The notes beneath the pieces were generated by a model. That model made no database searches. It had not been told where the DNA came from and saw nothing but the letters and a program-made list of their open reading frames with translations. DNA of 11,386 nucleotides from Anaerolineae bacterium (GTDB taxonomy: Bacteria > Chloroflexota > Anaerolineae > UBA1429): positions 1-11,386 of the forward strand of contig SKLG01000444.1 in assembly GCA_007123335.1 (NCBI GenBank). The letters are read 5' to 3'. The position numbers and the translations under genes are program-made. Position 1 is the first letter of the stretch, and every line of letters begins with the position of its first letter. Below are positions 5,003 to 11,386 of this stretch, in pieces.

Positions 5003-7003
5003 TTAGAGGCGGAAGAGCACCAAATCGGCGATGACCGGCCCAAACACGGCCGCGGTCAACGACATCACGGTGATGAGCGTGTTCAGCGACGGGCCGGCGG
5101 TATCCTTAAAGGGATCGCCCACCGTGTCGCCGATGACGGCCGATTTGTGGGCGTCAGAGCCCTTGCCGCCGTGGGCGCCATCCTCGATGAACTTTTTCGC
5201 GTTATCCCAGAGACCGCCCGAGTTGGCCATGAGTAGCGCAAAGATGATGCCGGTGACAATAGAGCCAGCCAAAAAGCCGCCCAGCGCATACCGACCTAGC
5301 AGGATGCCCACCGCCACAGGCGTAATTAGGCTGAGCGCTCCGGGCAGGATGAGCTCCGAGAGCGCGCCCTGGGTGGCGATATCCACGCAGCGGGTGCTGT
5401 CCGGCCGTACCTTGCCCTCGATCAACCCGGGGATCTCGCGGAACTGTCGGCGAATCTCTTCGACCATCTTGAATGCGCTACGCCCCACCGATAAAATCAT
5501 GAGCGCGGAAAAGAGCGGTGGCATCATCGCCCCCAAAAAGAGACCCACCACCACACCGGGTTGGAGCAGATCAAGAATTCTGATGTCCACCGTCTCGGCA
5601 TAGGCGGCAAAAAGGGCGAGCACGGTGAGCGCTGCCGCGCCGATGGCAAAGCCTTTGGTGATGGCCTTGGCCGTGTTGCCTGCGGCATCTAGGCGATCGC
5701 AGACGGCGATGGTCTGCTCGTCCTCACCACCATATTCGGCGCAGCCCTTGGCATTGTCGACGATGGGACCATACGCATCGGCGGAGAGGATCATGGCGGT
5801 GATGGAAAGCATGCCCACCGCGGCCACCGATACCCCGTAGGTGCCGGCGACGCCAAAGCGTTCGGCCAGCATCCACGAGGCGGCCATGGCGGCGCAGATG
5901 CCGAGGATCGAAGGCACGATACTCAGCAGACCATACGAAAAACCGTTCAGAATCAGCAGAGCCGGACCGGTGAGCGCCGAATGGGCCGTATCTTGCACCG
6001 CGCGCTGGTCAATGTCGGTGTAATAGTCTGAGGTAAAGCCGATGACGATGCCGGCCAGCAGGCCGGCGATGGTGGGCCAAAAGACGCCCCATGGTCTGTC
6101 GATACCGAGAGCGAACACGACCCCCAGAGCAAAGAAGGCAAAAATCACGGCGGTGATCACGGTGCCGGTGTTCAATGCGCGGCCAGGATCGTTGCTCTCA
6201 CCAGTGCGCACGACAAACAGACCGATCAATGAGGCTATGATGCCCGCAGCGCTGAGCAGCAGGGGAAAGATGACATACTCGACGCTATACAGTGCATGGC
6301 CGAGAATCATCACCGCTACCACGCTGGCCACGTACGAGTCCAAAATGTCGGCGCCCATACCGGCCACATCGCCGACGTTGTCGCCCACATTATCGGCCAC
6401 CACGGCCGGGTTGCGCGGGTCATCCTCGGCCAGGCCGAATTCGACCTTACCCACCAGGTCGGCGCCAATGTCGGCGGTCTTGGTATAGATGCCGCCGCCA
6501 GCCTTGGCCAGAAGCGCCACCGTGCTGGCGCCAAAGCTAAAGCCCAATACCGCCTCAGGATTGCCAAAGATCATATAGAGTAGCGTCATGCCGATGAGGG
6601 CAAAGCCGACCACGGAGAAACCCATCACGCCGCCGGCGTAAAAGCCGACAGGAAAGGCCGTCTTGAGATCCGAACGCGCTGCCCAGGCGACGCGGGCGTT
6701 GGCTCGCGTGGCAATGTACATGCCGGCGTAGGCGGCCACTGCCGAGCTAAACGAGCCGATGAGGTAGGATAGAGAGGATTCCCAATCCAGGGTGATGAGG
6801 AGTATGATCGCAATGATCAAGGATAACCCGCCAAGTGCGGTGAAGAGCCGCTTTAGATATGCGGCAGCTCCTCGCTGCACCTCTCCGGAGAACTCGTCCA
6901 TCTTGGTACTCAGGTTCTGCTGCTTCATCACCCAGTAATAAAGGTATCCGGCGACAGCGATGGAGATGAACCCGGCGGCCAGAGCGACAATCTGCCAGAC
7001 CAT
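5003..7003 (-). CDS. hppA: Membrane-bound H+-translocating pyrophosphatase, K+-independent type
   Basis: This 666-residue integral membrane pump couples hydrolysis of pyrophosphate to proton export, or to acidification of an internal compartment. Family signatures are complete: a PPi/Mg loop with KTADIGADLVGKVE at about 175-188, the Asp-rich DNVGDNVGDVAGMGADILD at about 204-222, a second acidic block with SDYYTDID at about 325-332, SADAYGPIVDNA at about 407-418, and the C-terminal GDTVGDPFKDTAGPSLN. In the GNTAKAITKGF segment Lys446 and Thr449 occupy the two positions that separate K+-independent from K+-dependent enzymes, so I infer a K+-independent proton pump; Na+-pumping forms carry Ala there. 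The hydrophobic pattern suits about 16 helices. Start ATG 7003 is preceded by AGGAGG at 5 nt. An in-frame GTG at 7036 has no such site. Expression is probably from a promoter about 220 bp upstream. Confidence 0.95.
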   Translation of the reverse strand: MVWQIVALAAGFISIAVAGYLYYWVMKQQNLSTKMDEFSGEVQRGAAAYLKRLFTALGGLSLIIAIILLITLDWESSLSYLIGSFSSAVAAYAGMYIATRANARVAWAARSDLKTAFPVGFYAGGVMGFSVVGFALIGMTLLYMIFGNPEAVLGFSFGASTVALLAKAGGGIYTKTADIGADLVGKVEFGLAEDDPRNPAVVADNVGDNVGDVAGMGADILDSYVASVVAVMILGHALYSVEYVIFPLLLSAAGIIASLIGLFVVRTGESNDPGRALNTGTVITAVIFAFFALGVVFALGIDRPWGVFWPTIAGLLAGIVIGFTSDYYTDIDQRAVQDTAHSALTGPALLILNGFSYGLLSIVPSILGICAAMAASWMLAERFGVAGTYGVSVAAVGMLSITAMILSADAYGPIVDNAKGCAEYGGEDEQTIAVCDRLDAAGNTAKAITKGFAIGAAALTVLALFAAYAETVDIRILDLLQPGVVVGLFLGAMMPPLFSALMILSVGRSAFKMVEEIRRQFREIPGLIEGKVRPDSTRCVDIATQGALSELILPGALSLITPVAVGILLGRYALGGFLAGSIVTGIIFALLMANSGGLWDNAKKFIEDGAHGGKGSDAHKSAVIGDTVGDPFKDTAGPSLNTLITVMSLTAAVFGPVIADLVLFRL

Positions 7004-7008
7004 GTTTG

Positions 7009-7014
7009 CCTCCT
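7009..7014 (-). promoter_or_regulatory. Ribosome binding site that sets the hppA start
   Basis: A perfect AGGAGG on the minus strand lies five bases before ATG 7003. It rules against the upstream GTG at 7036, which would add 11 residues not expected in the family. Confidence 0.75.
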
Positions 7015-7221
7015 GCAAAGAATATGATGTTTGCACCGCGCGGCCCGTGACTGGCGAGTGCCAGCTTTGAGCGCACAGTTCCTACCTGGTTGAGCGTTTG
7101 GCGTGCGGTTGGCCCGCACCCCATACCTCTATCGGCCGGCAACAGCGTCGTTGTGGGCAGACTTTGCAGCAGCACAAGCGGGAGCTCATCGGCACGAGCC
7201 CCCAGCATTAAGCACGCTAGC
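7015..7221 (-). promoter_or_regulatory. Long leader of hppA with three hairpins
   Basis: If the promoter at 7227-7255 is real, the hppA transcript has a 5' leader of about 217 nt. On the minus strand it holds three hairpins: an 8-bp stem with one G-U pair at 7203-7180 (GGGGGCTC with GAGCTCCC), a 6-bp stem at 7119-7103 (GTGCGG, loop GCCAA, CCGCAC) and a 5-bp stem at 7064-7051 (CTGGC, loop ACTC, GCCAG). I did not recognise a known riboswitch class, and no T run follows any of the stems. A regulatory role is inferred only from length and structure. Confidence 0.35.
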
Positions 7222-7226
7222 AAAAC

Positions 7227-7255
7227 ATGATAGGCCTTCCGATGGGCATTGTCAA
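7227..7255 (-). promoter_or_regulatory. Candidate hppA promoter
   Basis: On the minus strand a perfect TTGACA (7255-7250), a 17-bp spacer and TATCAT (7232-7227) make one of the best promoters in the window. No better candidate was seen nearer to the hppA start. It is divergent from the promoter at 7313, with 57 bp between their -35 boxes. Confidence 0.65.
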
Positions 7256-7312
7256 ACGATGCGCTCTTGCGAGATCCGGGTGTATTACTCGGTTAGCTCT
7301 GTGAAGCGGCGA

Positions 7313-7341
7313 TTGACGCCCAAGGTGAGCGCCGCTACAAT
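7313..7341 (+). promoter_or_regulatory. Promoter of the FAH-family gene
   Basis: TTGACG (7313-7318), a 17-bp spacer and TACAAT (7336-7341) match the sigma70 consensus at five of six bases in each box. The start would be near A7348, giving a leader of about 38 nt that contains the GGGAGG ribosome binding site. Confidence 0.7.
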
Positions 7342-7385
7342 TGAGGCATGGATAGATGATAACGCTACTAGGGAGGAAATAGCTC

Positions 7386-8180
7386 ATGGCTCGTCTGGCC
7401 CGTTTTTCTGATGAAGGACAGATTCACTACGGCCTGTTGCGCGATAACGACACACTGCAGGTCATCCAGGGCGATATCTTGAGGGAGTGGCAAGAGACCG
7501 AACGCTTTGTGAAGCTTGAGCAAGTGACTCTATTGGCTCCCGTCGCTCCGCCGAATGTGATCGCTATCGGCCTGAACTATCGGGCCCACGCCATAGAGAG
7601 TGACATGCCTCTGCCTGAGCGCCCGGTGATCTTTTTCAAGATCACCACCGCTGTGTGTGGACCGAACGATCCCATCGTTTTGCCGAGGATGGCCCCGGAT
7701 GAGGTGGACTATGAATGCGAGTTGGCCATTATCATCGGCAAGGAAGCCAAGCATGTGACCAAAGCCGACGCGCATGATTACGTGCTGGGCTATACCTGCA
7801 GCAACGACGTCAGCGCTCGTGACTGCCAGATACGCCTGGACGCTCAATGGGCGCGGGGAAAATCGTTCGACACCTTTGCCCCATTAGGACCCTGGATCGA
7901 GACCGAGCTCGACCCGGATAATGTCGGCATCCGCACGCGTCTGAATGGGCGCACCATGCAGGACTCGAACACCAACGATCTGATTTTCGACACGAGGACC
8001 TTGATCTCTTATTTGTCAGACGCGATGACGCTGCTGCCCGGCACGGTGATCATGACCGGCACCCCCTCGGGCGTCGGCTTTGCGCGCAAGCCACCGGTGT
8101 TTCTGCGCGATGGCGATGTGGTCGAGATCGAGGTCGATGGCATTGGCACGTTGCGCAACCCAGTCGTCGCTGAGACCTAG
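7386..8180 (+). CDS. Fumarylacetoacetate hydrolase (FAH) family enzyme
   Basis: This 264-residue cytoplasmic protein belongs to the FAH superfamily, Mg2+/Mn2+ enzymes that cleave or hydrate 2-oxo acids (acylpyruvases, hydratases, oxaloacetate decarboxylases, diketo-deoxy-sugar-acid hydrolases). After a short N-terminal domain (1-50) the catalytic part starts with PPNVIAIGLNYRAHA (55-69). The metal ligands are visible as Glu110 and Glu112 in VDYECELA and Asp141 in SNDVSARD. Lys159 in RGKSFDTFAPLGPW and the late MTGTPSGVG (223-231) are also diagnostic. The length suits the bacterial single-domain branch. The ATG at 7386 has GGGAGG nine bases upstream. The substrate cannot be read from the sequence, and sequence-based names in this family are often wrong. 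A DUF1295 protein follows after 118 bp on the same strand with no clear terminator between them, so they may share a transcript. Confidence 0.88.
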   Translation: MARLARFSDEGQIHYGLLRDNDTLQVIQGDILREWQETERFVKLEQVTLLAPVAPPNVIAIGLNYRAHAIESDMPLPERPVIFFKITTAVCGPNDPIVLPRMAPDEVDYECELAIIIGKEAKHVTKADAHDYVLGYTCSNDVSARDCQIRLDAQWARGKSFDTFAPLGPWIETELDPDNVGIRTRLNGRTMQDSNTNDLIFDTRTLISYLSDAMTLLPGTVIMTGTPSGVGFARKPPVFLRDGDVVEIEVDGIGTLRNPVVAET

Positions 8181-8298
8181 ACCACGCAAACAGGAGCAAA
8201 AGTGGGGCTCTGACAGCGCACGAAGACCGTGTTACAGGGCCTCACTGGTTTTGAGGCGGATAGAGCTTGCTACAGGGCGCATAGCGGAAAGGGGACTC

Positions 8299-9078
8299 AT
8301 GAATCTGTGGTCCACGTTTGGCGTTGCGGTGTTGACGATCTGGGTTTATATGTCGGCGATGTTTCTTGTCGCCCGCCTCGTGGGGCGTAATGACATTGCC
8401 GACATCGCTTGGGGACCGGGCTTTTTCATCGTGGCCCTGGTGGCGTTGTTCACCCATGAGGGGAGCACCACCCGTCAGATCCTGGTGCTGGTGCTTGTCG
8501 CGCTCTGGGCGGCACGTCTGGCCCTGCATGTCGGCAATCGCAATCTGGGCAAGCCGGAGGATCATCGCTACCAAAAGATGCGCGAGGATTGGGGCGATGC
8601 CTTTGTCTTGCGCTCGTATCTGGAGGTGTTCATGCTCCAGGGTCTGTTCATGTTTCTGGTCAGCCTGCCTATCCAGATCGTGATGACCACTGACCCTGGC
8701 GGCGTGGATGTTCTCACTTTTTTGGGCCTCGTGTTGTGGATCATCGGCTTTGTCTTTGAGACAGTGGGCGACTATCAGCTCGACCGCTTTAAATCCGATC
8801 CCGCCAACAAGGGCAAGATCATGACCGAGGGGCTGTGGCGTTATACCCGTCACCCAAACTACTTTGGAGAGGTCACCCAATGGTGGGGGATCGCCATCAT
8901 CTGTCTGACGGTGCCCTGGGGATGGTTAGGCATCATCGGTGCGATCACCATCACTCTGCTCATCCTGGGGGTCTCTGGTGTCCCAATGCTGGAACGGCAC
9001 TTTGAAGGCCGTCCTGGTTGGGAGGAATATAAGGAGCGTACTAGCCCCTTTTTCCCCTGGCCGCCCAAGGATTCGTGA
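8299..9078 (+). CDS. DUF1295 / steroid 5-alpha-reductase-like membrane protein
   Basis: This 259-residue integral membrane protein has DIAWG at 35-39, DYQLDRFK at 158-165, GLWRYTRHPNYFGE at 178-191 and the closing PMLERH at 229-234. That layout is typical of DUF1295 proteins, which share a fold with steroid 5-alpha reductases and isoprenylcysteine carboxyl methyltransferases. Members are thought to reduce or methylate lipid-like substrates in the membrane, but the reaction of this one is unknown. About six or seven hydrophobic segments are visible (roughly 5-27, 40-52, 60-78, 108-128, 138-156, 193-226). The start at ATG 8299 follows GAAAGGGG. The frame stays open back to 8080 inside the FAH gene, but that extension is Arg-rich, lacks family similarity and overlaps the FAH coding sequence. 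The end faces the stalked surface protein gene 37 bp away. Confidence 0.87.
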   Translation: MNLWSTFGVAVLTIWVYMSAMFLVARLVGRNDIADIAWGPGFFIVALVALFTHEGSTTRQILVLVLVALWAARLALHVGNRNLGKPEDHRYQKMREDWGDAFVLRSYLEVFMLQGLFMFLVSLPIQIVMTTDPGGVDVLTFLGLVLWIIGFVFETVGDYQLDRFKSDPANKGKIMTEGLWRYTRHPNYFGEVTQWWGIAIICLTVPWGWLGIIGAITITLLILGVSGVPMLERHFEGRPGWEEYKERTSPFFPWPPKDS

Positions 9079-9115
9079 CGCGCCTGCGTGTGAGCGAGGT
9101 TGCGGGAGACGGCGC

Positions 9116-10501
9116 TCATCCCTGCCGCTGTTGTCGCTGGGTGGCGATGTAGCCCAGGCTTAGCGCCACAAAAGCCACGATAGCCCATAGGACGCCCTGA
9201 TGCGAGGTATCCTGACGCTGTGTGGCCTGCCGCGATCGTGCGCCAGGCGTCAGCGGTGCGTCCAGCAATAGTGCTATGCGGTCGCTCGCCGGCTGTGGGG
9301 TGGATAAAAGCTCGACGCGAGGGCTCTCTTCTGCCATAGCTTCCTCTGGGCTGGGAACCAGAGACGGGGTTTCTGGCATGGGCGATGCTCTATCGGGTGC
9401 TTCGCCGGCCATGGTGGGTCCGGGCTGAATCGGCTCTTCGGGCAAAGTGGGCGGCGGATATGCGGACAGGTCCGAATCTGGCGCCTGGGTAATGGTCGCA
9501 GTGGGGCTGGGCCCGGGTGTGAATGTCGGGGTAACCGTGGCCGTGTACAAGGGTGTTGACGTGGCCGTTGGCGTTCGGCTGGGCGTCGGCTCGGCCCAGT
9601 CGGGGCCCGGATAGGCCGTCGGCTGGACGCCGCTAGGCGTCGCTGTGGCATTGATAGCCGGATACCCGACCAATGTATGTGTCGGCGTAGGCGCGGCCGG
9701 CGTATGGGTGCGTGTTGGCGTATTCGTAGGTGTCGATGTACGGGTCCGAGTGGCTGTGGGCACATAGGGATCGGGCGTGTAGGTGCTGGTCGGAGTCCGG
9801 GTCCTGGTAGCCGTTGCGGTCGGCTGAGGCGTCGCTGTCGCCGTGGGCGGTGCTGCCGTGGGCGTCCATGTCGCAGTAGGTTGAGTCGTGGGCGTGTGCG
9901 TGGCGGTCGGCAAGGAGGTTTCTGTGGGCGTAGGCGTAGGAGCGACACAGATCTCGTTGTATTGAAGATCAGGCGGCGCGTCGTTCTCTCCGCCCCACAC
10001 CCAGGCCTCAATATCCCCATTTACCAGGGCTATATTGCCTGTTGAGCGGCCCACCGGATTCCACTCTCCACCGCGCTTGTACCAGTGGTGCCAGGCCACA
10101 CAGTTATCAGGGGAAGGGCATTGGCTCAGGCATTGCTCAACGGGAACAGGCATCGTACTGCCTACCCCGTTGATGGCGCAGATCACCCCGCCGCTGGGCA
10201 ATACCGTGTAGACCAGATCCAAGCCCGCACGGATCAGGATCTCGGTGCTGTCAGCCTCGTCACCGGCGAACTCGACGCAGGTGGTCAGAATGTCGTCAGG
10301 AAAGACGACGATCAGACTGACTCTGTTGGGTGTCGAATCCTGGGCATGGAGCTGCATGCCCGGCAGATGGACAATCAGCAGGAGGATGGCGGCAAAGAGC
10401 CAGTTTACAAGCAGGCGTTTACCCAATGTCATCTCGATGACTGGTGGCCCTTGCATATCGCCATGGGCCTGTGGATATCCATGATGGGCAAACGGCGTCA
10501 T
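9116..10501 (-). CDS. Secreted, membrane-anchored protein with Cys/Trp-rich domain and Thr-Pro stalk
   Basis: This 461-residue protein has four parts. Residues about 30-53 are a hydrophobic signal ending in LHA, cleaved perhaps after residue 53. Residues about 60-185 are a compact domain with six cysteines (75, 108, 124, 128, 134, 185) and Trp-rich ends (WHHWYKRGGEW; DIEAWVWGG at 163-171). It reminds me of DUF4430-like (transcobalamin C-terminal-type) domains in Chloroflexota surface proteins; this is recognition from memory, not a search. Residues about 188-337 are a low-complexity Thr-Pro stalk. A Pro/Glu-rich stretch then leads to a single hydrophobic anchor (436-453) and a short basic tail. 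The start at 10501 is favoured by a ribosome site (GGAGGG, 10 nt) and a promoter. An ATG at 10432 would give a more usual short signal peptide but lacks such a site. Function is unknown; display on the cell surface is likely. Confidence 0.78.
   Translation of the reverse strand: MTPFAHHGYPQAHGDMQGPPVIEMTLGKRLLVNWLFAAILLLIVHLPGMQLHAQDSTPNRVSLIVVFPDDILTTCVEFAGDEADSTEILIRAGLDLVYTVLPSGGVICAINGVGSTMPVPVEQCLSQCPSPDNCVAWHHWYKRGGEWNPVGRSTGNIALVNGDIEAWVWGGENDAPPDLQYNEICVAPTPTPTETSLPTATHTPTTQPTATWTPTAAPPTATATPQPTATATRTRTPTSTYTPDPYVPTATRTRTSTPTNTPTRTHTPAAPTPTHTLVGYPAINATATPSGVQPTAYPGPDWAEPTPSRTPTATSTPLYTATVTPTFTPGPSPTATITQAPDSDLSAYPPPTLPEEPIQPGPTMAGEAPDRASPMPETPSLVPSPEEAMAEESPRVELLSTPQPASDRIALLLDAPLTPGARSRQATQRQDTSHQGVLWAIVAFVALSLGYIATQRQQRQG
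9490..9940. repeat. Low-complexity Thr-Pro stalk-coding region
   Basis: On the minus strand this stretch encodes about 150 residues made largely of TPT, TAT and TRT motifs. The codons GTC/GTG/GGC/CGT on the + strand produce imperfect short repeats such as GTCGGCGT and GTGGGCGT. Units are irregular in length, so it is a degenerate repeat rather than a clean tandem array. Such stalks are often glycosylated and hold a domain away from the membrane. Confidence 0.7.
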
Positions 10502-10523
10502 CCGCCGCTTGCCCTCCAGACGT

Positions 10524-10552
10524 ATTCTACTCGCGGTGAGTGGCCTCGTCCA
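10524..10552 (-). promoter_or_regulatory. Candidate promoter of the stalked surface protein gene
   Basis: On the minus strand TGGACG (10552-10547), a 17-bp spacer and TAGAAT (10529-10524) form a plausible promoter. Transcription would start near 10517, right at GGAGGG, giving a leader of about 16 nt to ATG 10501. The same very short leader is seen for zur. It lies in the 93-bp gap downstream of the enolase-superfamily gene. Confidence 0.45.
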
Positions 10553-10594
10553 ATCCAAGGGCGCCAGCAAAGGCGCGGGTTGACGCCGAACTGC

Positions 10595-11386
10595 TCAATC
10601 CACCGACCGTTGCACGAGGAGCTGCGTCTCATCCAGCTCCACGCCGAGGCCGGGCCCATCGGGCAGCGGCACACAGCCGTCCTTCTCGACGACAAAGGGC
10701 TTGGTGAAGACGCTCTGGGTCGTCTCGGCGGTGAGGATCGGCGGATCAAACCCGAATTCGAGCACCGGGCAGTTCTCGACACTGGCCATGGCGTGCAGGC
10801 TGGCGGCGATACCAAACGGAAAATGGGCGCCGCTCATGACATGAGGCACGATCAACCGCCCCGAATAGTCGGCCAGAATGGCGGCGCGTCGCAGTCCGAT
10901 GATGCCATAGTTGCCGCCCAGGATAGCGTCGGGTTGAATGATGTCATAGGCGCCACGGGCCAGATACTCGCGAAAGTCATAGACGGTGGGTGTGTGCTCG
11001 CCCCCGGCGATGAACATGTCCACGGTCATGGCCAGATCGGCCAGCCCCTCAACGTCCTGGCGGGGCAAAGGCTCCTCCAAATAGTACACGCCGAGCTGGT
11101 CGAGGGCTATGGCTACCTCCTGGGCCGTCTTGCGTGACCAGAAGTGGACGCCTTCGCCGGCGTTGTTCTGATTGGCATCGACCAGTACTTTTGTGTCGGG
11201 CTCGGTGACATCGAGCACGGCGTCGACGACATCGACGTCGTCCCAGGGATCTGGGCGGTGCAGGCGCAGCTTGACGGCGCGAAACCCCAGGTCCAGGATC
11301 TTGGCGACATGTTCGGCCATCTCGTCGGGGTCCATAAGCCGGCTGGTAGCGGCATATACAGGCACTCGGTCGGTAACAGCGCCCAG
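10595..11386 (-). CDS. Mandelate racemase/muconate lactonizing enzyme family protein, N-terminal part outside the window
   Basis: The reading frame stays open to the right edge, so about 263 C-terminal residues are visible and the start lies beyond 11386. They cover the TIM-barrel domain of an enolase-superfamily enzyme, which abstracts the alpha proton of a carboxylate substrate. Counting from GTG 11365 as residue 1, the metal ligands are Asp63 (VLVDANQN), Glu97 (YYLEEPLP) and Glu123 (IAGGEHTP). Asp146 (QPDAILGG) and His175 (PHVMSGAH) look like the mandelate-racemase-subgroup His-Asp dyad. The position that is usually a KxK pair reads Lys32-Leu-Arg34. The C-terminal PDGPGLGVELDE is typical. 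Many members are sugar-acid dehydratases; this one's substrate is unknown. The missing N-terminal capping domain (about 100-130 residues) determines specificity and cannot be seen. Confidence 0.88.
   Translation of the reverse strand: MGAVTDRVPVYAATSRLMDPDEMAEHVAKILDLGFRAVKLRLHRPDPWDDVDVVDAVLDVTEPDTKVLVDANQNNAGEGVHFWSRKTAQEVAIALDQLGVYYLEEPLPRQDVEGLADLAMTVDMFIAGGEHTPTVYDFREYLARGAYDIIQPDAILGGNYGIIGLRRAAILADYSGRLIVPHVMSGAHFPFGIAASLHAMASVENCPVLEFGFDPPILTAETTQSVFTKPFVVEKDGCVPLPDGPGLGVELDETQLLVQRSVD

Larger units (their letters stand above)
7004..7385. other. 382-bp gene-free region with divergent promoters
   Basis: This is the longest stretch without a gene. From left to right it holds the hppA ribosome site and hairpin-rich leader (to about 7221), the hppA promoter (7227-7255), a 57-bp stretch in which I see nothing specific, and the FAH-gene promoter and ribosome site (7313-7376). 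Short open frames here (for instance 7103-7411 on the + strand) have no ribosome site or recognisable composition and overlap the FAH start, so I do not call them. Confidence 0.7.

Noticed and set aside
7041..7120. Similarity of CGTGACTGGCGA (+ strand, 7046-7057) to the start of ZTP riboswitches
   Set aside because: The second conserved half (a GGGGAGC block followed by a CCGCCTGGGC-like block) is missing, and the + strand promoter lies downstream of this site. The bases are explained by a 5-bp hairpin.
7103..7411. A 102-codon + strand open frame across the hppA/FAH gap
   Set aside because: It overlaps the FAH start in another frame, covers two promoters and has no ribosome site.
8242..8880. 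A 212-codon open frame on the minus strand opposite the DUF1295 gene
   Set aside because: It is antisense to a recognised membrane protein and His/Gln-rich in the way reverse-strand shadows are. No domain was recognised.
9079..9115. Possible terminator between the DUF1295 gene and the stalked protein gene
   Set aside because: The only pairing seen (GAGCG with CGCTC over a long loop) is weak and has no T run on either strand.

Overview
The window looks like an ordinary chromosomal stretch (roughly 55-60% G+C by eye) from a bacterium that is probably a member of the Chloroflexota, of the Anaerolineae/Caldilineae type. This assignment is an inference. It rests mainly on the secreted protein at 9116-10501, which has a cysteine/tryptophan domain, a long Thr-Pro stalk and a C-terminal membrane anchor, a layout common in that phylum. 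The zinc regulator also fits. No mobile element, CRISPR array, tRNA or phage gene was seen.

Layout. Positions 1-81 are the 3' two thirds of a 5S rRNA gene (+), the end of an rRNA operon, followed by its terminator. Converging on it from the right is a four-gene zinc-uptake operon on the minus strand: a Fur-family regulator (probably Zur), a zinc-binding lipoprotein with a His/Asp-rich loop, the ABC ATPase (TTG start) and the ABC permease. The last two overlap by ATGA. Divergent from the regulator is a FucI-type sugar isomerase (+, 3501-4907). It converges on a membrane H+-translocating pyrophosphatase (-, 5003-7003), and a 16-bp perfect-stem bidirectional terminator lies between them. The 382-bp gap at 7004-7385 holds divergent promoters and a long, hairpin-rich leader for the pyrophosphatase. 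It is followed by a fumarylacetoacetate-hydrolase-family enzyme and a DUF1295 membrane protein (both +). The right end carries the Thr-Pro-stalk surface protein and an enolase-superfamily (mandelate racemase-like) enzyme, both on the minus strand. The latter runs off the window.

How the genes fit together. The zinc operon is a coherent functional unit: regulator, lipoprotein receptor, ATPase and permease. The FucI-like isomerase, the FAH-family enzyme and the mandelate-racemase-like enzyme are each of a type used in sugar or sugar-acid catabolism, but they are not in one operon, so any link is speculative. The pyrophosphatase conserves energy from PPi and carries the K+-independent signature. 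Five candidate sigma70-like promoters, all with a 17-bp spacer, could be placed and helped choose start codons; because I searched for about 17-bp spacing, the uniform spacing itself is not evidence.

I did not find a convincing undescribed system. The items most worth a second look are the structured leader of the pyrophosphatase, the unusual ligand set and tandem repeat of the zinc receptor, the candidate Zur operator, and the stalked surface protein.
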